The notes under the pieces are model-generated. The model did no database searches and was not told where the DNA came from. It worked only from the letters and a program-made list of their open reading frames with translations. Both the position numbers and the translations under genes were made by a program. A DNA stretch of 64,000 nucleotides from Arachis hypogaea (lineage: Eukaryota; Streptophyta; Magnoliopsida; Fabales; Fabaceae): the NCBI RefSeq assembly GCF_003086295.3, contig NC_092051.1, positions 64,791,772 through 64,855,771 on the forward strand. Reading direction: 5' to 3'. Below, one piece after another: positions 44,428 to 55,852 of the stretch. Every line of letters starts with the position of its first letter. Positions within the stretch are counted from its first letter, which is position 1.

Positions 44428-45284
44428 TACTTTATACAATTTCAAAATACTTTACCTAGCTACCCAAATTCTTCCCACTTTTGTATTACATGCTCATGTA
44501 TCAAACTTATTTTTGAATTTTTGTCCCATGTGCATTGATTCTTTTTATTTTGCATTTGGGGTAATATTATTTTTCTTCTTTTCTTCTCTCTCTTTTTTTC
44601 TTTTTTTTTGTATCCCCTTATTTAATTACTTAATATATTTTTTCTTTTTTTCTTTCAATGCACGTGGTAATTTAATTATTTTGATTTCACCTGAGCATGC
44701 TTCCCAAATTTTCAAATAATTTAATTCTCTACTTTTTCATATCATCCCATGTTCCCATAAAATTCCCCACACTTAAATTATACACAATATCTATCTTAAG
44801 CTAACCAAGGATTCAACTTGGGATTTTTATTTTATTTTTCTGCTTAAGGCTAGTAATGTGGTTATGAAATTGAAGGGGGTTAAAATGTTCAAAGTGGCTA
44901 ACAAGGGTGATGTAAAAGGTAGGCTTATTTGGGATAAGTGAGCTAATAAAAAATAATGGCCTCAATCATATGCAAGCATGTAAATACACTAAATAATGGA
45001 CATATAGAGTGGAACAAAGCAAAGATTGTAATCATAGAAAAGAAAACACACAAGAATTAAATATTTATGGTTAAATAATGTAACCATATAAATAAGCTCA
45101 AAATCTCACAGGTTGTGTGTTCTTTGGCTCAAAAACCATGTTCCAAATACAACTTTAAACAAGTTTTAATAGAAAAGTTTTTAATTTAAATTAGTGAAAT
45201 ACTCTAAAAAAAATTTCTTGAAAAATAAAATATTACTTTAACCAAGCAATGGTAAAATATGCACAAAATCAAGAAAATATGCAA
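44428..45284. other. AT-rich non-coding left part of element 6
   Basis: No gene seen. AAGTGTGGGGAA on the minus strand at about 44763-44775 is the only purine-rich tract and could be the polypurine tract, with the 3' LTR start to its left. I cannot confirm this. Confidence 0.4.
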
Positions 45285-45434
45285 TCAAACATGCAAATGC
45301 AATAATGAACAAGCAAAGAAAATAAAATATTGGTGTTGAGATGGGGGTTGTGGTTCCTTAGCTGGGGCTCTTTTTATTCCTTTCCTTGCCGGTGGTTTGG
45401 GAGTAGCTTTCTCTTTACCCTTCTTGGTGGCCAT
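45285..45434 (-). pseudogene. ORF3-like N-terminus in element 6
   Basis: MATKKGKEKATPKPPARKG followed by a hydrophobic run to a stop after 49 codons. The basic Pro/Lys start recalls MAPKGKQPTPRGKK in the ORF3 of element 8 and lies in the same relative place. The body of ORF3 is missing. It could also be chance. Confidence 0.4.
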
Positions 45435-46145
45435 CTTGAAAAGGAAAAAAGAAAGTAACTTTTAAAGCTAAGGGTTAGAGCAAGGAAGAGAGCGGGAAAG
45501 GTGGTAATCAATGCACAATAAAGAAGAATGACGTTAACACATGGTCATGACTACATGTGAAAAGTTCATCAATGGAAATATAGCAAGTGCATGTGATGAC
45601 AATTAAATGCAAGATGTTTATTGGCATGCTGGCAAAGGCATGAGTAGCATAGATCAAGCATTCAATATCCAAGTTAGATTACGAGGTCTTTCAAACTAAC
45701 AACATGTTTGTAATAACAATTATGTTTAAATAATATAATAGAAAAAGGGTTTTGTGAAAAGCAAGCAGTTAGAGTAGTAGAATAAAAGAAATCTAAAAAT
45801 AGTGCACAATGCCATATGGGCTTTTTCGCAAACACATAGCAAGCATGGTAAATAAGCTATTGAAAGTATTAAATTGAACATGCAAGCAACCCGTTAAAAA
45901 GTAATATATAATTGTCAGACAATTCCTTTAATAATCCACAAAAATACAGAAAATAATGACCCAAATAAATTTTTAACACCAATGAAAATAATGCAATGAA
46001 TGAAAGTATGCAAATAAATTAAAAAAATAAAAAGAAAAATAAGAAGGATGAGAAATGAAAGAAATAAAGTGAGAAAGAAAGAAGAAAAGATAGAAGAAAT
46101 TAGGATTAGAAAAGAAAAGATAAGATAATTGGCCCTGATTTGGAT
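45435..46145. other. AT-rich non-coding stretch
   Basis: A-rich on the + strand, T-rich in the sense of the element; low-complexity open frames only. No feature seen. Confidence 0.5.
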
Positions 46146-46700
46146 AAGTTGTGCGGCGCAGGCGACGCGGACGCGTGAGTGACGGGGTCGCGTGGTGCGC
46201 GATAAGGTCAGGTGACGCGGACGCATGGGTCGCGCGATTGCGTGGCCTGATTTGTGCGATTGGCGCGAGTGCAGCCTCGCGTTCGCACAACTCTCTATTC
46301 GAAACTCTTTTCGCCAAATTTTTGGGTGACGCAGTCGCGTGGTTGATGCGATCGCGCGGGTTGCCTTATTTCCAATATGACGCGGACGCGTAGGTGCGCG
46401 TTCGCGTGGTGGGGCTTGTGCTGCTAGCACCATTCCAGCCCCGCTCCATCATAACTCTCTGCCATGCACCCCTTTACGTCGATTTTACTAAGCCACGCGT
46501 TCGCGTGGGTTACGCGGACGCGTGGGGAGGCTTTTTCGCTAATGACGCGAACGCGTCATCCAAGCGGTCGCGTGGATTAATTTGTGCCAAAGGCACGCCT
46601 CCAGCCACACTTTCGCGTGACTCTCTGTTCACTTTCCTTTTCTTCCAAACGCACTGGTGACGCGGACGCGTCGGCGACGCTGTCGCATCGCGTCGCGTGC
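46146..46700. repeat. CGCG-rich keyword cluster of element 6
   Basis: Dispersed copies of GACGCGGACGCGTGGG, CACGCGTTCGCGTGG, GGTCGCGTGG and related words, 20-60 bases apart, in a region far richer in CpG than its surroundings. The same words occur inside the LTR of this element at 49926-49965 (ACGCGTCCACGTGG, CACGCGTTCGCGTC). Confidence 0.85.
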
Positions 46701-46892
46701 GAATTTTTTTTTACAAAATGCAGTGCTAATACAAATGCTATGAATAGTATTTAGGTTCAATGAAAATAATATAATATAAAAACAGACAAAATAAAATAAA
46801 ACTGAAACAGGAACGATCATACCATGGTGGGTTGTCTCCCACCTAGCACTTTTAGTTAAAGTCCTTAAGTTGGACATTTGGTGAGCTCCCTG

Positions 46893-47961
46893 TTATGGTA
46901 GCTTATGCTGGTATTCATCCAGGAATCTCCACCAATATTTGTGATTCCAATGGCCCCCGGGGTCCCAAACTAGGCACAGAAAGCCTTTAAGCAGGTTAAA
47001 GCAGGTGACAAGGCCCCAAGAGTGTTGATTTCTAGACTGAATTTTGGGGTCCCAGACCTTGCTTTTGCACCCATCTTCTTGTTGACCATCTTTGTTCCAA
47101 CCGGGTGGCAAGTAATCTGAATTCTTACTGAGGCATCCAAATAACTTCCTAGACCCATTCAGTTGAGCTTTACACCAACCCTTGTGTTTAAACTTTGAGC
47201 ACACAACCATGTTGAACCTTGCTTGGTAACTCCAAACACTAACCATCTTCCTCTTACTCTTAATGCCACAAAGAGCTCTAAGTTGACCATCCGTCTCCAG
47301 TAGCCCATATTCAAGTGGAATTAGAAGGCTGAGGGATATGAATTTTACCCACTTGAATGTTGTGAAGGATGATGGTAACTTAGGGGGAGGTATTTCTAAT
47401 GAAATCGCAAGCTCCACTCCCTTGTGCTCTTCTTTGACAACTTCCACCTCTTTGCAAGTTTCTTCAATATCAACCTCTTCCTCTTGGTAGCTTTCTTCCA
47501 ATTTGATCTCTTCTTCATTGCTCACTAATGGCATGGGCGGCTGTGCTTCTTCTTCTTTAATCTCCATTTCTTGACCAACCTTTTCCAAGTCTTCAACTAT
47601 GATATGCCTTGGAGGTTGTACACCCTCCTCAACATCAAATGCAGCCGTCTTGGAAGGAGGCTCTATGTCTTGACTTTCCCATGGAGGTTCAGCATCCACT
47701 TCTTCCTTTTTAATAATTGCTGCTTTTGTCCAGTTGTTTAAGTATAAAATCGTACTCATCCTTGATGATTTTCTTTCCATGACAACTCCTTTCAACTACT
47801 CTTTCATCTTTAAGGGTCTCTCCTACCTTTACCTGTAGGGCCTCCTCTAGCTCTTTATGAAGTATGGATTCGCGAAGATGATTCCTTTTGTCCTGTTCCA
47901 TATCAATAGCATAATTGGGATCATCTTGCTCTTGGATTGATGGATGTGGGTGCTCTTCCAT
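46893..47961 (-). pseudogene. C-terminal part of unrecognised element 6 protein
   Basis: MEEHPHPSIQEQDDPNYAID starts one frame (47961-47710), which shifts near 47725 into a second frame open to 46893. The middle is acidic (EEEAQPPMPLVSNEEEIKLEE). The end is basic and aromatic with several Trp and Cys: KWVKFISLSLLIPLEYGLL, VSVWSYQARFNMVVCSKFKH, YLPPGWNKDG, WWRFLDEYQHKLP. I do not recognise the family. It resembles no Gag, protease, RT or integrase motif. Its place suggests it is the main product of a non-autonomous element. Confidence 0.6.
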
Positions 47962-48082
47962 GGAGGGTGGTGATGGGATGAAAAGATCATTATGTGGTTG
48001 AAAAGGAAGTGCACTAGAGCTTGAGAGGTTGAATATTGGAGGTAGAGGGTTGGTTCATGTGGGATATAAGATTTTGGAGTGT

Positions 48083-48580
48083 TTAGGTGAGACCAATGAT
48101 GTTAGAGATGAGTGTATTGTTATCCAATGGAGGTTGGGATGGATCTATGTGTGGTTCATTTGGTTCATAGGGTAGTTGGTATAGTGGATGTGGGTTAGGG
48201 TCATATAGAGGTAAATGGTGTAAAGGGGCTTGTGAGTTTGGTGGTTCAAATGTATATTGGGGAGGTGGTTCATAAGCATATGATAGGGGTCCATCATATC
48301 TATCATCTTGGTATGCACCTCGGAATGGTTTTTGACCATAGTGATTTGGTGGGTGATGGTTGTCATGAAGGGATCCACCATAACTATTGTCTTGACATGC
48401 ATTGTTGAATGGTCGTTGTCCATGGAATTTTGGAAGGTGTTGTTGCCTAAACGGTTGATCAGATCCTCGTGGCTCCTTCAATCTCTGATTGTTTTAACCT
48501 TGATGCATGTTCCTGTTATAATTTTCATTCCATGCAACAGCATTGGAACCAAACTCAAAGCGATAGGGGTGTGAACTCAT
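48083..48580 (-). pseudogene. N-terminal part of unrecognised element 6 protein
   Basis: Starts MSSHPYRFEFGSNAVAWNEN and is stopped by TAA at codon 29 (48496-48494), then open to TAA at 48085. The composition is extreme: Pro, His, Asn, Tyr, Gln and Gly, with loose repeats such as PKFHGQRPFNNACQDNSYGG and HYGQKPFRGAYQDDRYDG. It looks disordered. A frame change between 48083 and 47961 separates it from the C-terminal part. Confidence 0.6.
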
Positions 48581-48654
48581 AATAGCAAATAAAAATTAAA
48601 AATAAAAATAAAAACAAATTTAAATTAAAAGGTTATGGAAATTTAAATTTTGAA

Positions 48655-48830
48655 AATTAAATTTTGAATTTTAAAATTTGAAATTTTGAAATTTGAAATT
48701 TGAAATTTGAAATTTGAAATTTGAAATTTGAATTTTGAAATTTGAAATTTGAAAATTTTGAAATTTGAAAATTTTTAAATTTGAATTTTTAAATTTTGAA
48801 ATTTAAATTTTGAAAAAGTCAACAATATAA
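48655..48830. repeat. (GAAATTT)n-like satellite
   Basis: Seven-base units AAATTTG/GAAATTT repeated with variants over about 175 bases, between the primer site and the ORF of element 6. GAAATTTC is itself close to a palindrome. Confidence 0.85.
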
Positions 48831-48974
48831 GATAAAAATTTGAAAAATATTTAAATTTTGAAAAGGTTTGAAGAGCAATAACCTCTTAATTTACGAAGAA
48901 GCAAAAATAAAAACAAATAAATAAGCAAAAAGCAAATATTTACAATAACCAATAATAAGGCACACGTTTGCAAT

Positions 48975-48992
48975 TCCTCGGCAACGGCGCCA
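48975..48992 (-). other. Primer-binding site (tRNA-Asp) of element 6
   Basis: On the minus strand TGGCGCCGTTGCCGAGGA, one mismatch to the tRNA-Asp complement, four bases after the LTR end. Confidence 0.85.
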
Positions 48993-48996
48993 TTTT

Positions 48997-49975
48997 TGAT
49001 GAACTGGAGATTGATGGTTTAGAAGTTATAGTAAACTCTCGTTGCAAGTATAGTTACTAAACCAAGCAATCAACCTTTCTTACAAACGTTTTGGTTGTCA
49101 CAAGTAACAAACCCCTTTAAAATTGATAACCGAGTATTTAAACCTCGGGTCGTCTTCTCAAGGAATTGCAGGGACTACGTTCTTATTATTGGTTATGAGT
49201 CTTGTAAATTGGGGGTTTTGAAAGTAAGAAACCAATATGTTAAATGATAAGAAAAATAAAATAGAAATAATAAAATAAACTCTTGGCAAGGTATAAGAAC
49301 TGGAAGTCCTATCCTTATCCATTGTGATGAGAATTAGATTTTAATCCCACTTTGTTAACCTCTAACTATGAAGGTAAATCAAGTGGATTAATTAGCTTAA
49401 TCCTCAGGTCCTAGTCAATTCCTATAGAAAGACTAGAGTTATTGGAACAACTCCCAATTTCAACCACTGCTTTATTTGACAGCTCAAGCGTTACCAATTA
49501 CTTAACCAAAGCCAAAAGGGAAGAGAATCTACTTGAATGAAAATAATTTGGATAAATCGAAAGTATTCATAGCATAAATAAAACAATCATAAACTGAAAT
49601 ACCTCAAATAACATTAATTAAGAAAATCATATGTAACATGGAAGAGTTCATAAATTAAATTGGGAAAATAAATAAAAAGAACATTGAATATGAGAAGAAG
49701 TTGAAATCCTAAATTCTTTAAGAGGAATTCTAAGAGAGAGGAGAGAACCTCTCTCTCTAAGAACTACATCTAAAACTAAAATTGTGTATTGTGAGCTTGT
49801 TATTATGAATGAATGGATTCCCCCACTTCACAGCCTCGAATCTGTGTTTTCTGGGCCGCAAACTGCGTCAAAAACAGCCCAGAAATCGCTGGAGAAGAAA
49901 TCTGCCACGCTGATTTTTGCCACTGCAACGCGTCCACGTGGAGCACGCGTTCGCGTCGCCTAACGTCAGGGCAAC
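48997..49975 (-). repeat. 5' LTR of element 6, interrupted by element 7
   Basis: On the minus strand the LTR ends CCAGTTCATCA. It runs rightwards to the insertion of element 7 at 49975 (target word gcaac at 49971-49975). The remaining LTR should lie beyond element 7, outside the window. It contains the CGCG keyword near its broken end. Confidence 0.78.
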
Positions 49976-51530
49976 TGATGAGCGGATAATTTATACGCTT
50001 TATGGCATTGTTTTTACATAGTTTTCAGTATGATTTAGTTACTTTTTAGTATATTTTTATTAGTTTTTAATTAAAAATCACATTTTTGGACTTTACTATG
50101 AGTTTGTGTATTTTTCTGTGATTTCAGGTATTTTCTGGCTGAAATTGAGGGACCTGAGCAAAAATCAAATTCAGAGGTTGAAGAATGACAGCAGATGTTG
50201 TTGGATTCTGACCTCCCTGCACTCAAAGTGGATTTTCTGGAGCTACAGAACTCCGAATAGTGCGCTTCCAATTGCGTTAGAAAGTAGACATCCAGGACTT
50301 TCCAGCAATATATAATAGTTCATACTTTGCCTGAGTAGATGACGCAAACTGGCGTTGAATGCCAGTTCTATGTTGCAGTCTGGCGTTTAGCGCCAGAAAC
50401 AATTTGCAAAGTGGAGTTCAACACCAAAAACATGTTACAAACTAGCGTTCAACTCCAAGAATAGGACTTCAAGCTCAGCCCAAGCACACACCAAGTGGGC
50501 CCCGGAAGTAGATTTCTACATCAATTGCTTACTTCTGTAAACCCTAGTAGCTAGTCTAATATAAATAGGACTTTTTACTATTGTATTTACATCTTCGGAA
50601 CATCTTGGGACGTTTAGTTCTTAGATCATGGGGGCTGGCCATTCGGCCATGCCTAAACCTTTCACTTATGTATTTTTCAACGGTAGAGTTTCTACACACC
50701 ATAGATTAAGGTGTGGAGCTCTGTTGTTCCTCATGAATTAATACAAAGTACTACTGTTTTTCTATTCAATTCAACTTATTCCGCTTCTAAGATATCCATT
50801 CGCACCCAAGAACATAATGAATGTGATGATTATGTGATGCTCATCATCATTCTCACCTATGAACGCGTGCCTGACAAATACTTCCGTTCTACTTGCAACA
50901 AGCTAGAATGAATATCTCTTAGATATCTAATACAGAGGACCGAGTCCGAGATATTAGAGTCTTCGTGGTATAAGTTAGAACCCATGGATGGCCATTCCTG
51001 AGATCCGGAAAGTCTAAACCTTGTCTGTGGTATTCCAAGTAGGATCCGGAAAGGGATGGCTGTGACGAACTTCAAACTCGCGAGTACTGGGCGTAGTGAC
51101 AGATGAAAAAGGAGGGTGATTCCTATTCCAGTATGATCGAGAACCTCTAGACGATTAGCCATGTAGTGACAGCGCATCGGACCATTTTCACAGAGAGGAT
51201 GGGAAGTAGCCATTGACAACGGTGATGCCCTACATACAGCTTTCCATGGAAAGGAGTAGGAAGGATTGGATGAAGACAGCAGGAAAGCAGAGGTTAAGAG
51301 GGACGAAAGCATCTCTATACGCTTATTTGAAATTCTCACCAATGAATTACATAAGTACCACTATCCTATTTTATATTTTATTTATTTTCATCCACTATAA
51401 TTTCTTAAAACAATTTAATCCGCCTGACTGAGATTTACAAGGTGACCATAGCTTGCTTCAAATCGACAATCTTCGTGGGATCAACCCTTACTCACGTAAG
51501 GTTTATTACTTGGAGGACCCAGTGCACTTG
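49976..51530 (+). repeat. 5' LTR of element 7, first part
   Basis: Starts TGATGAGCGGATAATTTATA, the version closest to what I remember of the peanut FIDEL LTR. Keyword copies are at 50345-50460. It is interrupted at 51530 by element 8, which duplicated acttg (51526-51530, 63490-63494). The joined LTR is about 1661 bp. Confidence 0.92.
50560..50567 (+). promoter_or_regulatory. TATA box of element 7 LTR
   Basis: TATAAATA in the context CTAATATAAATAGGAC, about 100 bases downstream of the keyword copies, matching the placement in the LTR of element 1 relative to its hairpin array. Confidence 0.5.
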
Positions 51531-53065
51531 TGGTGCACAAAATTGTTACTCTCTTACAATTTCACACACATGACCAGCAAGTGCACTGGGTCGTCCAAGT
51601 AATACCTTACGTGAGTAAGGGTCGATCCCACGGAGATTGTTGGCTTGAAGCAAGCTATGGTTGTCTTGCAAATCTTAGTCAGGATATTAATTGGTGATTA
51701 TCAATTGACTTGCAAATGAACAATAGAGCATGAAATAAAAGTTACTTGTTATGCAATAAATGAGAATGTATTGGAGTTTTGGAGATGCTTTGTCTTCTGA
51801 ATCTCTGCTTTCCTCTGCCTTCTTGTTCACGCACGCAAATTCCTCCTATGGCAAGCTGTATGTTGGTGGATCACCGTTGTCAATGGCTACCATGCATCCT
51901 TCCAGTGAAAAGGGTCCAAGTGCGCTGTCACCGCACGGCTAATCATCTGCAGGTTCTCAATTGTACCGGAATAGGATTTACTATCCTTTTGCGTCTGTCA
52001 CCACGCCCAGCACTCGTGAGTTTGAAGTTCGTCACAGCCATTCAATCCCAGAATCCTACTCGGAATACCACAGACAAGGTTTAGGCTTTTCGGATTCTCA
52101 TGAATGCTGCCATCAATCTAGCTTATACCACGGAGATTCTGATTGAGGAATCTAAGAGATATTCATTCAATCTGATGTAGAACGGAGGTGATTGTCAGAC
52201 ACATGTTCGTGGGTTGAGGAAGGTGATGAGTGTCACGGATCATCACCTTCTCCATAATTAGGCGCGAATGGATATCTTAGATAGGAACACGCATGTGTGA
52301 ACGGAAAACAGGAATACTTGCATTAATTCATCGAGACACAGCAGAGCTCCTCACCCCCAACAATGGAGTTTAGAGACTCATGCCGTCAGAGATTACAAAG
52401 TTCAGATCTAAAATGTCATGATATACAAAACAAGTCTCTAAAAGTTGTTTAAATACTAAACTAGTAACCTAGGTTTACAGAAAATGAGTAAACTATGATA
52501 GATAGTGCAGAAATCCACTTCTGGGGCCCACTTGGTGTGTGCTGGAGCTGAGACTAAAGCTTCTCACGTGCCTGGGTTGTTTTGGGCATTCAACGCCAGG
52601 TTGTAACCTGTTTCTGGCGTTGAACTCCTCTTTGTAACTTGTTTCTGGCGCTGGACGCCAGACAGCAGCATGGAACTGGCGTTGAACGCCAGTTTACGTC
52701 ATCTATCCCTGTGTAAAGTATGGACTATTATATATTTCTGGAAAGCCCTGGATGTCTACTTTCAAACTCAATTGAAAGCGCGCCATTTGAAGTTCTGTAG
52801 CTCCAGAAAATCCATTTTGAGTTTAGGGAGGTCAGAATCCAGCAGCATCGGCAGTCCTTTTTCAGCCTGAATCAGATTTTTGCTCAGCTCCCTCAATTTC
52901 AGCCAGAAAATATCTGAAATTACAGAAAAACACACAAACTCATAGTAAAGTCCAGAAATATGAATTTTGTCTAGAAACTACTAAAGATAAACTAAAAACT
53001 AACTAAAACACACTAAAAACTATATGAAATTAACCCCAAAAAGCGTATAAAATATCCGCTCATCA
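51531..53065 (-). repeat. 3' LTR of element 8
   Basis: Minus-strand TGATGAGCGGATATT (ends 53065) to GTGCACCA (starts 51531). Keyword copies lie at 52585-52695. The left flank acttg matches the right flank of the other LTR. Confidence 0.95.
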
Positions 53066-53067
53066 CA

Positions 53068-53103
53068 ACACCAAACTTAAACTGTTGCTTGTCCTCAAGC
53101 AAC
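53068..53103 (-). promoter_or_regulatory. Hairpin plus AAGTTTGGTGTT module before 3' LTR of element 8
   Basis: On the minus strand GTTGCTTGAGGACAAGCAAC (53084-53103) forms an 8-base stem and is followed by AGTTTAAGTTTGGTGTTG and the LTR. Same arrangement as in elements 1 and 2. Confidence 0.65.
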
Positions 53104-54155
53104 TAGATAAATAAAATAGAATACAACTAATTTAAGAAGCAATAGTATCTCAGATTTTTTGGGTGAAGCTCAGATTCTAATTAGATGAGCGGGGCTAGTA
53201 GCTTTTTGCTTCTGAACAGTTTTGGCATCTCACTTTATCCATTGAAGCTCAGAGTGATTGGCATCTATAGGAACTCAGAATTCAGATAGTGATATTGATT
53301 CTCCTAGTTTAGTATGTTGATTCTTGAACACAGCTACTTTATGAGTCTTGGCCGTGGCCCTAAGCACTTTGTTTTCCAGTATTACCACCGGATACATAAA
53401 TGCCACAGACACATAATTGGGTGAACCTTTTCAGATTGTGACTCAGCTTTGCTAAAGCCCCCAATTAGAGGTGTCCAGGGTTCTTAAGCACACTCTTCTC
53501 TTTGCTTTGGACCTTGACTTTAACCGCTCAGTCTCAAGTTTTCACTTAACACCTTCACGCCACAAGCACATGGTTAGGGACAACTTAGTTTAACCGTTTA
53601 GGCCGGGATTTTATTCCTTTAGGCCCTCCTATCCACTGATGCTCAAAGCCTTGGGATCCTTTTTATTTACCCTTGCCTTTTGGTTTTAAGGGTTATTGGC
53701 TTTTTCTGCTTGCTTTTTCTTTTTCTTTCTATATATTTTTTTTTTGCAAGCTTTTTTCTTTGCTGCTTTTTCTTGCTTCAAGAATCATTCTTATGATTTT
53801 TCAGATTATCAATAACATGTCTCATGTTCATCATTCTTTCAAGAGCCAACATATTTAACAGTCTTAAACATCAAATTCAAAAGACATATGCAATGTTCAA
53901 GCATTCATTCAGAAGACAGAAAGCATTGCCACCACATGTAAATAATTAGAATGTTCTTATTAAAAACTCGAAAATTATTGCCTCTTATTCTAAAGAAATT
54001 CTTCTATTTTATTCATGTTTGATGACGATGAGAAAATTAAATTATAGCTTAATTTGAGATAAAATCAAAAATATAGATACTAATTACTACTATATGACTC
54101 CTAAGGTAAACTAGAATAAGAACAGTTATCACAGAGTTAGGGCTAAGATTGGAAT
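53104..54155 (-). other. 3' untranslated region of element 8
   Basis: Homologous to 18603-19633 of element 2 throughout; no gene seen. Confidence 0.7.
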
Positions 54156-55289
54156 TTAACAACCTTTGTTCTGGGGAGTGGATGTTCCTCTAATCTGCGG
54201 GGTGCTTGGTCCTTCAAGAGATAATTTCTGGCGCTTCAATTCCCTTAAGTCGCGCCCTTGCTCCTCCTGTTCTTTAATCATATAGCAGAGAATGCTACTT
54301 TGTTCCTTCTGTTCTTTCATTATTTGTTCCATAGCTTCTTGCATCTTGGTAACTGATGTTTCAAGGTACTCCCAGTATTCAGATTGAGGGATTTTTGGGA
54401 GAAATTCCTGTTTTTTCTTCTTGATGGGGTCATCCTGTGCTTGTTGTTTTTCCATTGATGCTTTGGTGATTGGTCGCTCAATTGAGATATACTCAGTTAT
54501 TCCCATCCTTACTCCAACGTCCTTGCAGAGCATAGAAATCAAGCTTGGATAAGCCAACCTAGCATCTTTGGAATTTTTGTTTGCAATTTTGTAAAATTCA
54601 GTTGAAATCAGTTGATGAACTTCCACTTCTTTTCCTATCATGATGCAATGGATCATCACTGCTCTTCTAATAGTGACTTCAGAACGGTTGCTAGTGGGCA
54701 GCAGAGAATGCCCAATGAAATCCAGCCATCCTCTGGCAACTGGTTTGGGATCTTCTCTTTTGAGTTGATTTGGAACACCCTTCATGCTGGTGGTCCACCT
54801 GGCTCCAGGGATACATATATCCTCTAGAATCTTATCCAGGCCCTTGTCTGTTCTCATCATTCTCCTATTGAAGGAGTCTGGATCATCTTTCAGCTGAGGT
54901 AGCTTTAAGATCTCTGTGATCTTGTCAGGGTGGGTATGAACAATCTTTCCTCTGACCACGGTCCGATAGTCATAGATATCAGATCCAGATAGTCTTTGCC
55001 TGTCTGTATGCCACATATTAGCATAGAACTCCTGGACCATATTCCTTCCCACTTTTGTTTCAGGATTGGCTAGGATCTCCCAGTTCCTGATTCGAATTTG
55101 CTCCTGGATCTCCGGATAGTCGTTTTCTTTCAGATCGAATCTGACTTCCGGGATCACTGATCTTAGACCCATTATTTTGTAATAATGGTCTGAATGTTCT
55201 TTAGTTAAGAACTTCCCTTGATTCCAAAGTGGTTTTGGAACACTCTCTTTCTTGCCTCTTGGAGTGGGTTGTTTTCCTTTAGGAGCCAT
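54156..55289 (-). CDS. Third ORF of element 8, intact (plant transposon-protein-like)
   Basis: A 377-residue protein starting MAPKGKQPTPRGKKES. I chose this ATG because it follows the hairpin/AAGTTTGGTGTG leader and aligns with the start in element 2. An upstream in-frame ATG would add 44 leader-encoded residues rich in Leu. The basic N-terminus (1-40) is followed by a globular part with NWEILANPETKVGRNMVQEF, TVVRGKIVHTHPDKITEILK, CIPGARWTT, ARGWLDFIGHSL and ARLAYPSLISMLCKDVGVR, then a Lys/Glu/Gln-rich coiled-coil tail. The family is known from the env position of Athila-like elements and its function is not established. No signal peptide or transmembrane segment is seen in this form, so an envelope role is not supported. 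It is the only long uninterrupted element gene in the window. Confidence 0.8.
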   Translation of the reverse strand: MAPKGKQPTPRGKKESVPKPLWNQGKFLTKEHSDHYYKIMGLRSVIPEVRFDLKENDYPEIQEQIRIRNWEILANPETKVGRNMVQEFYANMWHTDRQRLSGSDIYDYRTVVRGKIVHTHPDKITEILKLPQLKDDPDSFNRRMMRTDKGLDKILEDICIPGARWTTSMKGVPNQLKREDPKPVARGWLDFIGHSLLPTSNRSEVTIRRAVMIHCIMIGKEVEVHQLISTEFYKIANKNSKDARLAYPSLISMLCKDVGVRMGITEYISIERPITKASMEKQQAQDDPIKKKKQEFLPKIPQSEYWEYLETSVTKMQEAMEQIMKEQKEQSSILCYMIKEQEEQGRDLRELKRQKLSLEGPSTPQIRGTSTPQNKGC

Positions 55290-55850
55290 GATCTTAGTGA
55301 TCACGGATAAGCACACCAAACTTAGAGGTTTGCTTGTCCTCAAGCAAAAGAAAAGAAAGGAGAGGGAGAGAAGGAGAGCTAGGTGCAATGGTGGGTGGGA
55401 GGGGAGGGAGGCCGAACCCATATTTAAAGGGAGAGGGGGGGTGGGTTTTCGAAAAATAGGGAGAAAGATAAGATAGAAGATATGATTTTTAGAAAAAAAA
55501 TGATAAGAAAAGATATGAAAGATATTTGAAAAAGATAGATTTGAACTTTTGAAAAAGATAGTATGGAGATTTGAAAAAGATATTGCTTAGTTGAAAAGAT
55601 TTTTGAATGAAAAGAGAGAGATTTGTTTTGAACATTTTGAAAAAGAGTTGAGTTGGATTGAAAAAAGGATTTGTGCTTATGGATTATGATACATTTAATA
55701 TTTTTAAAGAAGGGTTTTTAGAAATTAAGGATTTTAGAAATCAGGGTTCTTAACATGTTTATGCAAGAAATCATGAATTGGAACATGAAAATTAGGATTA
55801 AAATGAAAAATATGAAGAAAAAACAAATTTACCTCCCCCCCACCATCCTG
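55290..55850 (-). promoter_or_regulatory. Leader of ORF3, element 8
   Basis: Counterpart of the ORF3 leader in element 2, present in single copy. On the minus strand an ATCTTTTTCAAA word array, TTTTCGAAAACCCACCCC, a hairpin around TTTGCTTGAGGACAAGCAAA (near 55328-55347) and AAGTTTGGTGTG (55311-55322) precede the ATG. Confidence 0.5.
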
Positions 55851-55852
55851 GA

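Larger units (their letters stand above)
44428..49975 (-). mobile_element. Element 6: non-autonomous LTR element with unrecognised protein
   Basis: Minus-strand order: LTR (to 48997), tRNA-Asp primer site, a broken ORF of about 550 codons, a spacer with a GGGTTGTCTCCCA segment, a CGCG-rich keyword cluster, AT-rich sequence with a short ORF3-like start. No protease, RT or integrase is visible. No 3' LTR is recognisable at the left end, and element 7 interrupts its 5' LTR at the right. Confidence 0.65.

Noticed and set aside
46151..46660. Arg-rich open frames in the CGCG region
   Set aside because: High-GC repeat words remove stop codons; no conserved protein motif.
47800..47961. A host gene start in the 47-48 kb region
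   Set aside because: The frame lies between a primer site and a post-coding GGGTTGTCTCCC segment of an LTR element and is frame-damaged; element origin is more likely.
54156..55421. ORF3 with a 44-residue hydrophobic leader as a signal peptide, i.e. a true envelope protein
   Set aside because: The upstream ATG lies in the untranslated leader, the Leu-rich part is not conserved as coding in element 2, and no transmembrane anchor is seen.
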